NCBI RefSeq assembly: GCF_949628265.1
Contig: NC_088790.1
Span: forward strand, 7,878,545 to 7,942,544
DNA length: 64,000 bases
Direction of reading: 5' to 3'
Origin: Cloeon dipterum
Taxonomy: Eukaryota > Arthropoda > Insecta > Ephemeroptera > Baetidae
The translations under genes were made by a program, and so were the position numbers. The notes below the pieces were generated by a model. That model ran no database searches. It had not been told where the DNA came from and was given only the letters and a program-made list of their open reading frames with translations. Each line of letters opens with the position of its first letter. The first letter of the stretch is position 1. This document shows positions 47,301-59,300 of this stretch, in pieces.

Positions 47301-50300
47301 CACGGCACATCAGGATTTCCATCTCCAGCCGCTGGCTCGCCTCTCGTAACGAGCTCTGTTTTTCCTGTGGAACGACCATCAAAATCGGCTCTTTCTCTCT
47401 CGATATGAGCTGTTTAAAAATTAGAGCTATTCAAATTTGATGAAAAATTATAACAATTTCAAAAATCTCAAAAGGGTTTATGAATTAAGTTTTTTAATAG
47501 ACACATGTCCATGAGACACGCTTGTCACTGTACATTAGTAATAAACATACATATCACACAAACGCGAGTGAGGAATTTGTTTGCAAAAACTGTGATAAAT
47601 GAAATAGCTTAAAATATTAAAAATCAAACTTTCTCAAGCCACGAAACTAAATTTTGACTTTTATTGTTTCTAAATTTTACAAATAATATTTAAGGACTCC
47701 CATATTCTTTTGTATTTTAGCGAGCCGAAACTTTTTCTAACTTCTCCTCTTTCTAAAGAGTTCTTACATAATAAGATAATTAAGGATATGTGCAAAAATT
47801 TATCTCCTTTGCACTATGCAACCTGCTCGTTGTTGCGCAACGGCAAGTTGCATAATACATTCTTTCGGAAAAATCAAACAGAAGATGAGAAATTTATTGT
47901 AGCTCAAGCCAAAGGCTCGTTTACTTTACTGAAAACGTAGCAATAATTCACGAAGCATAGCTGGCCGACGATAACCAAGAGCTCGAGTGACGCACGAGGC
48001 GTGCTGGCTCACTTGGAGAAAAGATAACTATGCAACAATAGCAGTCCGAAAATACACACGTCAAAATCGCTCGGCCGACAACGCTTCGTGAATGATAAAA
48101 TAAATAAATGGGGGGCAGAGGCAAACAAATAAATACCTGTGCATTTTGGAGCTCGTGCTGGAGGCGTGACCTCTCGACGGACTCGGTTTTCAGGCGCTCG
48201 GCGGCCAAGTGGGACGCGCTCTGCTCCTCTGCCAGGGCGACGGTCAGCTCGTTCATCTGCGCACGACATTTAGGACGCGTCAAGGCGGCTGTCCTGGCGA
48301 GGAACTGGCCGACCTTGGTGGTCAGGTAGGCCGACGGCGTGCTGGGCTGCTTGTGGGCCGCCGACGGCCGCACCGAATGGGCCAGGCGACGCGGCGGCCC
48401 ATGCACGGGGAAGCGCAGCTCAGCCGAGAACACGACCGGGTCCATCATGGAGAATAGGCTGGACGGCGGCCAAGCTCTCGACAACCCAGCACGCCCGTCG
48501 CCCACGCCACCCGATGACGCGTTTCGCGTGTGCCGAGAGGGTTACGCGAATTTGATAGCCACGCATGGTGGCCCAGGTCAAGATTCGGTAGTTTTCTTTT
48601 TTAATTTGGCGGTCTTCTCAAGTTTATTATTTTGTTTATTTTCGCCTCGGCTCGAGAATAAGTGGGCTGCGAGGGCTACGAACTTCAGAATTAATGGAAC
48701 ATTAATGGCGGGAGGAGAAAGGACACTTTCTGCTCGTCTCTCGTCCAATCTATTAATAAACAATGCGAACCACCACCGCGGCTTTTCGCTTTAATGTTGA
48801 CAAGTGGGGAGAGAAAGGATTATATATCAGCGCGCTTCTTGAAAAATGAACACCGCGGCTGTTATATAAATAATAGCTGCTTTCTGCTTGACTACGCGCG
48901 TAAAATGCTTCGCTTTTAATTTTGATGATTTGCTTCGTTTGCTACAAAGCCATTAACATTTAAAAAATACGATCGCAAAAATATTTTGCTCGCAATATTT
49001 TTCCATTTAGAGTCTAATTAAAACTCGTGATTTGCAAAGTATGAAAGAGATATAAAAAGCAAATAATTTCACTCACCCTCGCTTCAAGTCTTTCATTGTG
49101 CTGTTTGAGCCTTAGTTTCTCAGCCTCCGATTTATCCAAACGCATCTTCAAGCCTTCTAGCTCTTCGGTCTGCTTGCGCAACTCTTCTTCCGCTCTGTGT
49201 ACATTCAGGAGCGGAGCTACGCGCACCAGTAGGCGCCACCAGGGCCAATCCCTCACCTTCAGGAAACGCCTGACATTTCTCTGCACACACCTAACAGCCA
49301 CCTCTTGCACCTGCGCCACAAAATATTGATGATTACTATTACACGTTATAATGATTGCTTTAATTTGAAATAGTGGCGATTCCTTAAGCCATAAAATAAA
49401 AAAATGACGGGATTTTTAACTCATGAACAAATATTTATGAAATAAAAAATAGCACTATACCTTTCGCTTTTCAAAGCGTCTCCTGGCCAAGTAGCCCTTG
49501 CAGCGCGCCTGAAGTCTAGTAACATGGTCCTGGAGTTTTTCGTCTCGTTGCGCCTCCAGTTGTCCAAGCACCCCAGAGCGGAAGAACACCTGAGAGAACA
49601 TGCGGAGGCTTAGACTAAATAATTAAGTTAAGTTAGCCGTTAAAAATTATTTTTAATTGTTTTAAAATAATCTGATTTACTGATGCTTGTTTAATTAAGC
49701 GCGAACAAACTAGTGAATTATGATTTGGTTTATTAAAATTGCTTGGGCTAATCGTTTAATGTGGATTTGGTCGGGATTATTTGTCTGGTTAATTTGTGGT
49801 GCCTGCCTACACGTCCAATCACCTGCATCTCTGTGAGGTAGCGCGTATCACCCACTTTGCGACCAGTGTTGGCCACCACCAACCCGATTCCGCCCCCGTC
49901 AGCCCCGTCCACCGTCATTTTAGCAGCGGCCGCATCCACCAGTTCCGTTTTAGTAGCCGGCTGTCCGTCCACCGCGGAAGGCGTCGTTTCTGGTTCGATA
50001 TTTACTGGATTGCCGCTTTCCTCGGGACGTTCCTTCACCGCCTGAATGCTCTCCAGCCGCTCGGCCACCCTGTCGCACACCGACTCGGGCTTCTTGGCGT
50101 TCTCCGCTTCCTTTTGGCTGCTGCTGCTGGACTGAGCATCCTTGTCCAGTTTTTGGCCGAGCACCAGCTTTCCGCGAACGGTACTTCGATCGATACTCTC
50201 CGTTTGATTTGCTTCATTTGCTGCGGTTTTCGGCTCCACGCTGCTACCTTTTGAAACATTTTTCACCGGGCTTTTGGACGAGCGGCGCACCAGTCTGGTG

Positions 50301-53300
50301 ACTTCCGACGGCTTTTCCGCGCTTTTCCCTACCTCTTTATTGGCTAAAGTTAAGGGAGCGTCTTTTCGCGCCACGCAAGTGGCTTCGCTGCTGCTCACAT
50401 CACGCTTTGTTCCACTCGCTGCGGCCGTTTCTGTGCCAGCTTTGATATTAATTGAGCTCGAATTAGTTTTTTGCGCTTCGCATGCAGTGCTCGTATCTAC
50501 TTCTTTCTTCGCGGCACATAAATCAGGTCTAACAGCGTCGGCGACCGCAGAATTGGCGACTGTTGGTGGAAGTTGATCGCCTGTAGCAACGGCACCGCCG
50601 CTTTCTTTCGAGGTCTTTTCTGCTTGCACTTGACTTGCATTACTTTTCTCTTCCGCGATTTCCGAGTTTGGTCTCGAATCTGCTGCTGGCTCCGTTTTCG
50701 GTATTTCTACCGTCTTTGCTTTGCTTTCCTTCAGAGGCGAAGACTCTCTGGATTTCAATTTCGATTTTTCATCGCCTCTTTTGCTTTCCTGCCCGTTTTT
50801 CAGAGGCGAGGTTTCGCGTGTTTTCGACGGGCTCTTTTCCTTGACTCCGTTCGCCTCTGGCTTCTTTTCTTTGGTCTTTCGCGACCCGGTGCGGCTGACT
50901 TTGCTTTCGGATTTGCTCTTCAATGCACCCTGCTCGCTTTTTCGTTTTTCCTCAGCCTTTCGCAAAACTATTTTGTTAAAGACCTCACTGAGCTCATCCG
51001 ATTTGGGCCGCTGCTGCGGGTCGGAGGTGAAAAACGCGCCACTTTTCGGTCTCGCGGGCCTTAGTACACCGAACCCGATCTTGGGAGCCGGCTGCGTTGG
51101 CTGCTTGCCCGCGCTCGCTGCTAATTTCGTCGCGTCGTCCGTTTTGATTTTCTTATCGGCATTACTATTCACTTTGCCCGATTGAATTCCGTACGACGCG
51201 TCGGCATTTTTGCCACCGTCCCCTTGCGACTCGCACGTGTCCGTCTCCTGCTGGCCGTCCGCCTCCTTCTTGAGCGCCAGTTTGCTGATTTTTTCGCTTC
51301 TCTTCATGCTGCTCACCCTTTTCACTTTGATACAATTGCGAGTGTCTAATTTTACTGCCGCCTCAGACATACTGACGTCGTCGTCCTCGTTGTTCTCGGT
51401 CACCAAGAAGCTTTCAATTTTCTTCATCAAGTGGTCCTCCTCGTCGCCTTCATCAGCGGCACTGGGCACTTGATCGCCTTTCGGCTCGCCGTTACAATGC
51501 GCGGCGTCCACTCGATCAGAGTCCTCCACTTTGAGCGCCTCGATCGGCTTTGATATTTGTGACTCGATAGGTTTCTCCCCTTCTTTCGGCGCACCAAGCG
51601 GCTCGTCGATATTCGGCGCGTCCGTGGAATGCGGCCCCTTTTCCTCTTTTGGCAGTGCCTCGCTTTTAGTCTCTTCCGGCTCTCCTTTTGGCTGAACACA
51701 ATCTATTTCGCTTTGGCGATTTTCTGTTACTTCAATCACAGCTTCCTCTGGGTTACCTTCGACTTTTGCGTCTTGAACTACTATCTCAGCTATCTGATCC
51801 TCTTTTTCTTCAACTGTGGATGCAGTTTCTTCAATATGCTTTGGCCTTTCAAGTTCCTCCTCGGTACTCAACACTTCAGAAATATTTTCAAAGTCAGTAA
51901 CAGTATCAACGGTAGTATTATTTGGTATTAAATCCTCACTTTTCACTGCCTCCGCAGCTGGAGCTTCTAATCTGGGCGCTTGCACTACTTCTACTTGAGC
52001 TTCCGTGCTCGGCTCTTCCGCTACTGTTTCAATTCGTTCCGATGCAGCACCGCTTTTGATTTCAGTCGACGCGGAGATGATGCTTTCCGCGGCTTTTTCT
52101 TCTAATTTTACCGCCGCCACCGCGCAGCCAGAGTCCACTTTAATGTCGCTTTCAGTGGGAGCAAGTTGCACGACAATAGCATTATTTATATCAGACGCCG
52201 CGTTCTGCAACGTCACTTCTTCTACTTCTTCTTTCGCCTCTTGAACTTGTACCTGCGCCGATTCGATTGGTTTGGGTTTTTCCTCGGTTGGATTGTCGCC
52301 TTCAGCTGGCTGCGATTCTAAATTCTGAGTGGGCGCTTCGTTCAACGGACCGGTATTGGGCTCAGACGCCGCCTTCCCACAATTAACAGCCTCGCCGGCG
52401 TTGATTTCGGTTTCGGCAATCTCTTGTTTGCCTTCAGAATTCGACTTTTCAGCTGCAACAGTTATTGAACTCTGTTCTATTTTCGAGTCTGTTAAATTTT
52501 CGACTGCCTCTTGTGATGGTTTTGCGATGTCAGCTGAAGCGACTGTTTCTTTCGACGATTTTTCGGTGGTTGCTTGGCACTCACCTGTGTCTGGGGTTGG
52601 ATTTTCTTGATCAACTAATTTTTCTTCCGTTGTGGATTTTTGGGCTTCATGATGTGAACAATTTTCTACAGTTGCGGATCTTTGCAATTCAGGCTGTGAA
52701 ATGTCTTGTTTTTGCACTAGATTCGCAGCGTGTTGTTGAATAAGAGGTTCTGGCACCGATTTATTCGCTTCAAAAGAGTTTTTCACCAGCGATTTTTCAG
52801 CTTCAAGAAGTAGTTTTGCGTTCTCCACCAGCGCTCTCTCCTTTTTAGGAGATAAACTTATAGTTTTGGCAAGCAATCTCTCCTTCTCTTGCAGCTCTTT
52901 TGCTTTATCCACTGGCAAGTTAACTTTTTGTATTGCAGGTTTTGCAACTTTTACAGCCGATTTTGTTACTTCTGGAGATAACTTGGTTTCATCGGTCGGC
53001 GTTTTTAATGGTTCAGTTGTTATTGCGTACTCACTTTGCACCGCACGAACTTCGACAGGAGCTGAATCGTTACTGTCAACTGCGGTTTGCGTTTCACTTG
53101 GTGTCAAAGTCAGTGCAGCATGAAGCAGCGGACACTCGACACTTTCAGCATCTCCAGTGCTTGGCGACTTGCTAATGCTGGAGACTTCAACGGGAACAAC
53201 CTCCGTTTTCTTCTCCGCAGTGGGAACGGTCGCTGGCTTTTCGGCGGTGATCACCTCGCAACTAACGATCTCCGCTTTCACGCCGACGATCTCTTTGTTC

Positions 53301-56300
53301 AACTGGTTGTTTGTCAAAACAGTGACATCTTTGTTATCAACCTGCTTCGCCGCCTCCACCACGGCCGCCGGACTCGCAGCCTGTCCTTCTTTTGTGCTCG
53401 CGCTCTCCACTCGAACTACAGGTTTATCCTGTGCCGTTGCTTTTTCTCCCACTTGCACGCTGCTTACGCACTTGTCCAGCGGCGCGGCTGCTGCGCCCGG
53501 TGGGATGCAGCCTTGCCCTTGGCCCCGCCGGTCTGCCTCCGCGATTCCCTTATTCGCCCACTGCTGGCAGCTGCCTTCCGCCTTTCCTCGGAACTCGGCG
53601 ATCGCCAACTTGATTTCCGAGCTGATTTTCAGCAGCTTTTCCGTCTGGTCCTCGACCTGTTTGGCACCGACCGCCACCTCCCGTGGTGGCTCGACCGCGA
53701 CTGCAGGTTCGGCTTTTTCAATCAGTATCGACTCGCCGGCTCCCTTCACTTTGTCCACCTCTGAAATAATTTCACTTGGTGCGGCGTGAGACTTTTGCCT
53801 CTCCGCCTCCGTTGTTCTCGCCGGCTCGACTTCCAATTTTGGAAGCTGCTCGGGCGGTTTATGCAAAGCCACCGCCGCCGCACCGTTCGATTTAATTGGC
53901 TCGGCGGGCGGAGGCTTTGGAGGCGCGGGAGCCTGCCGCTTTTTGCCGTGACTGACTCTCGCCGCAGGCTCGCCCGGCTTACTCTTTGCGTCCGCCACTA
54001 CTACTACCGCACCACCACTCGTATCGGCATCGTCCGTCTTTGTCACCTGGTCTACAACGAGCACGCTCTTTCTGATGGCACCGCCGTCCTCCAGCAGTCT
54101 TTTGGGCGGCAGGGGCGGCGTTGCGGCCGGCACGCTTTTGTTGGACTCGGCGTCGTTGCAGTCGTCGGCGGCAGCAGGTCTTTGACTCCTGCGGCGCTCC
54201 TTCTCGTAGCGCGCCTCCACGATCTCACTTATCTTGCAGCTCACCCGCTGACCTTCGTCGGCGCCGCCCACTCTGGTGCTCTCGACGGCGAACACCTCGC
54301 GGATCAGCTCCTTGTTATCAAGGATGATCTGACCGGTGCGCTGCAGCTTGCGCACGTCCGAGTCATCCTCCTCGGGGGCGGCGGTGCCCCGCGCAGGGCC
54401 TAGCAGCGCGCTTAGCCGGCGGAACATGAGCAGGCAGCCTAGGTAGAAGAGCAGCACCGCGGCCAGCAGAGGAGCCGCCTCGTCTGCTGGCTGGCGCGGC
54501 CGGCTCATCACTGATGATCTCGCGACCCGGCACTCGCGCAGGGGGCGACACCATCAAGGCCGTCCACTTTTTCGTCGCCGCCGGCCACCATCAGATGGAC
54601 CAAGCACCATGTGTGCCCACTCGCAGGTCCTGCCGATCTTTGCCGCCGCGACACACTGAATCGTCGGCGCCGAGTGTGTATACTGTGTATGTGAGTGCTC
54701 CTCGCTCGCGGCGGCTTTGCGTAATTGCCGCCCGGGAGGGACGCATCACTCCGTGATTGGAATACGCGGTCACATGAGATGAATAAATAAAAAGGCACCC
54801 TACGCAACAACAACTCTGCTCGTGGCTGGCGTGCCGTGTTTGGCGTAAAGTCAACGAGATACGTGAGCGTGGCAACAACAATTGGAAAAATAAAAATGAG
54901 ATCATTTTACTCCTTCGAATTTATGAGGCTGTAAAACCGCACCGCTACTTGACACTTTAGATGCTACGCACCGCGTGTCTGAATACGCAGGCGTGGGTTC
55001 TTTCTTGTCTTGACGGGGGACAGTGTGCACAGATAAAACTAAAGGGGCCAAATAGTAGCACTGACCGCAGCTTACATAGCGTAAACATTAAAAAAGAAAG
55101 AAAATCGATACTCACTTTGGTAAGCCCGATTCGCCACTGACTTTCTTCCAGCCACTCAATCGCCGTCAAGGTTTCTTGGACGGCCTGCCTCTCTCCGTCG
55201 GTACCCATGGGGCTGGTGGGCCGTTCAACTAAACCCAGCAGACCAAACTGTCTGCGGAATTCAGCAAGAGGCACATTATCTGGGAAGCCCTGCTTGTGAA
55301 GTCGCGCAGCAGGCAGCAATTGACTTCCTCTCAGCTGGGCCCGCAGAAGAGCGACATCGATGTCTTCCTGATCAATGCGGTCCTTGGCCAGCAAGCAAAT
55401 TACGAAACGCGGCCTCGCTCTGCGAAGGGTTTCAATGAGCACGTCCTGAAAGCAAATCAAAAGAGGCGCGTTGTGACTTTTGACCTTTTATAGATTGGCA
55501 ATCAATTCAGAGGAAATTCCGAGAAATCAATTTAAATTAATCTTACCGATTGAGCAAGCATTGTTCGAACAGAATTTAGGCGACCAGGCCTCGTGCGGCG
55601 AACACTAAGCGTACCGTCCATCAAGCCTCCAGGCAACAAAGTTGAAGCTGGCCCAGCAGAACACTTTGCGAAAGAACTCATCTGTCTGATTGTTTCCCTG
55701 TAGATACAGAATAGATATTTGGTTAAAGTGGGGGAAAGTAAGACAGACAGAATTTGACACTGCTTGTGAAGCAAATTTCACTTTCATTTTCACCGGTTTG
55801 TAGCGCAAGTATCATTTTACACACACCTCAAGAGAAGAGCGGGATTAATGATTAGGATTGGATTACAGAGATGTGGCGCAGTAATTGTTTGCATATTCGT
55901 ACTTGTTCGAATCCTGCAGGAGTGTTCCCGCCACTCTGGTTAACTGACTCTCCTTGGCTTGGGTGAGCCATTCACTAGTGTCGTAAGCTACACTGCAGGT
56001 TCCATTCGAGTGGTTGATGGTGACCTCGTTGGTTCCTGTGCTCCAAGCCATTCTTCTCCCATCTAAAATTACAACAAATGCACTCATTAAGCATTTATTA
56101 ATAAAATCGGTAAAAACGTTAAGTTACATCTCTTTTGAGTTAAATATTATGGTAAAATTAAAAATAAAAACCTTTGTCAGTTTCTTTGGTCAATCGCTCA
56201 ATGACAGTAGCCTCACTGGTTGCTGCTTCTTCTAGCTGACCAAATACTGCAGTTTCTAGCAAACCTGCAACGCCTGCAGCTTCAGCTTCTTCATCAATGT

Positions 56301-59300
56301 CAACATTCACTTCCTCATGCTCATACAAATGCATTGGTCCCTGTATGGCAGTTTCGTGCCACAAAAGGTGCAACCTCTCAGCGAGGTAATTGTGACATAA
56401 ACCTGGCCAACCCTGCAGCGAGTTTGTTTGCAAGCCCGGGGCGTCAAGCAATAAAATCGTTGCTGAGGTATTGGTTTGACGGCTGAGGCCTCTATTTATT
56501 AAAGTTGCAACTGCATGAAGAACCTGCAAAAAGTGAAGATTGTGGCAGCAATCAACTTTAAGACAAAGAAAGAAAAACACACACAGGTTTAATATTTAAA
56601 TTTAAGAAAAAATTTAATGACTTTTCTCTCTGTGTTAAATTAATTCTGAACAGTTAGTACTGTTGACGAGGCCTGCGGGGCCAATACAGCTGCTGTACAG
56701 AACGAGAACGTGTAATAAATTTTTTCCTCATATAATTTTCACTATTAGCTAGCCATCCAGAGTTAAATTTCCTCGCTGAGTAGAGCCATCCAGTAATCAA
56801 TTGCTTATTTGAATTAATTTAATTTAGTAATAAATATTTTATGGCTTAAACTCTTCTAGAACTTAAGTTTTAAATATTGATTCTGATAACCAATTATTAT
56901 TAATCAAAGAGGTTTCCATGAAATTACACTATGGTCAATTCAATTTTAGTGTAGGACATTCAAAATTTAAAGGAAAAATATATGTTTCATGATTGTATTG
57001 ACAAAAGAAGGCTAAATTCTTAATTATTGATAATGTTTGGCTAGTTCTGTGCATGCTAATTTTTCAAGTCATAAATGCCTATTTGCTAAGTTATTTATTA
57101 ATATTTTTACCTGTCCATACAGTCCTGCAGAGGCTTGTGTGATAGGACCAACGCAGGGTGCGGCAAACAGGGTACGCTGCAAGTCCTCGAGACTGAGGCC
57201 TAGCAGCTGAGCGGCAATCTGGGCACTTTGAGGTCTGTGGAATCTGGTTGACGCTTCCCCAGCGGCGCCTAAGTGCAAAATTGCAGCCAGCACCGTCCAC
57301 AGCGCGTTTGACTCCTGCTCAGTCACTTCGAGTGCTTTGAGAGCCATGCACAATCGGTTGAAGTCCGCGGCCGCCCGAAGCCGATCGTCAGGTAAGTGTG
57401 TAGGATCGATAAGGATGTTTGGAAGAGCAATCAGGGCGTCGAGGCTGAGCTCCCGACGCAGTGGTCCCTCAGCACCAAGCAAAAGGCGATATAGCACCTG
57501 GAACGCCTGGTCACTTGCGCTTGACGCAGCGATACGAGTTTTTTCAGCAAGAAGAAGCTGTCAATCAATAAATTTTCAATCTTTAATAAATGTTACAAAC
57601 AATACAAGTATGGGCATCTTGAGAAATGAATGGATCGCAACAGATATTTGAAGGAGACATTTGATTACATATCGCAACCTCTGAGAGTGACAGTTAAAAT
57701 TTAATTTGCGAATCCAAAAAACAAGAAAGAGTGCTCACAAATGAAAATTACGAAAAAAATGGTGTTCTCTTCATTTAAAATTCTTGTAAGCTTTTGTTTT
57801 TCTGTTATAATCATATTGGAATGATTTAACAAATATACCAAATATTTTTGTAATATACCATAAGAAAATAGTTGTAAAAAGAATTAATGCAACATAATTA
57901 CTGTAATGCTTGAAATTTTAACTTCCTATTATGTAACAAGATAGCTTTTACCGTAACACAAAAGGGCTAGAAAATCAAATGAAATTTTACTACATGCAAC
58001 CAATACGTAGGAAGGAAGAAGCGGTTAAGCCTTAAAGCAATAATATTTTTTTGTCCAAAACTCTGATGATTTAAATAACCAAAGCAGGTCTTTACTTGTT
58101 TTTCTAAAGACCATAAAGATTGATTATAACAAAAAACTCACAATCTTTTTTTAAAAGAGTAAAGCAGACGAAGACCCGAGGCAACAAGTTAATGATGTGA
58201 ACAACACTATTATAGTTAATTATATTATATTAATATATTATAGTTAATAGATCATCAGGGACGGCAAGATCAATTTTATCTCCTTTAATTTTACATCTCA
58301 AGCTGAATTTTCCATAATATCAAGTTGATTAAATTACCTGAACATTGGCAGAAGCAACCTGTCCACTTTGGTCCACATCCAGACTGTACAAGCATGAGAC
58401 TTTGGTTGCGCTTGCTGTTGGTCCACTTTTCACAGTGCAAAAGGCCTCCACGATCGTGACTGCTGCGATCAGCTTGTCAGCAGTGAGCTGCCCCCCTGAC
58501 GCGGTCCACGCCAGAAAATGCAGAGCATGTCTCAAGCTAGTTGACTTTCCAGCACCTGATCGGCCCATAAAAACAAGAGCCTGGTCCCTTCTTGAAGCCA
58601 GAAGGGCTCTGTATGCAGCCTGCGCAGCACCATAGACGTGAGGAGGCCAATCTTGAAGACTTATGCCCCGGAAGTGGGAGGCCAGCTTGTCAGAGTAGGC
58701 TGCCAGCGGGCCTTGCGGGTTGACAATCAGGATTGCGGGGCCGGCCCTAGTGTGGTGCAGGTGAGCAGCCGCTCTCATTCGGATCACATGCAGGGCAGCA
58801 GCTTCGTTGAGAAACGGCAGGCTGCTCAGCTCTTCAGCCAAATCAAAGTCTGGAGAGTTTGCCTGGAATTCCGGGCAGAAATATTAATTTTTTTATAGAA
58901 ATAAACAGGATAATATAAATCACAAGGGACACATCTACAAAAACAATGATTGTTAGTAGGCTGGGCTGGTTTTAGTTCAAATTGGGCTTTAAAGTCTGGA
59001 GGATTTCAAGAACAATTTCTCACAGGCATGCACTCGTGGGGACTATAAAAAACAATGCACGCTGCTTTGTCTTACAATTAAAATCTTCCCATCACCCTTC
59101 CTAGAACGAAAGACCGGCATTTACGTAGGATTTTTTAGATCAATATTCAAAATTTTACCTTTTCAACATCATCCTCGTCAACCGTAGCTTCTTGTCCTGT
59201 TGCTTGTATTATAACTCTGACCGACGATGAATCGGGAGTAGTTGGAGGTAACCTGGTAACTTTTGTATAGCCATGTCTGTGAACGAGCCAGTCCCAGCTC

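Noticed and set aside
49796-54403. Several long antisense frames (up to about 225 codons) opposite the giant intronic ORF
   Set aside because: They mirror the codon bias of the minus-strand frame, are broken into pieces in different frames, and show no family resemblance.
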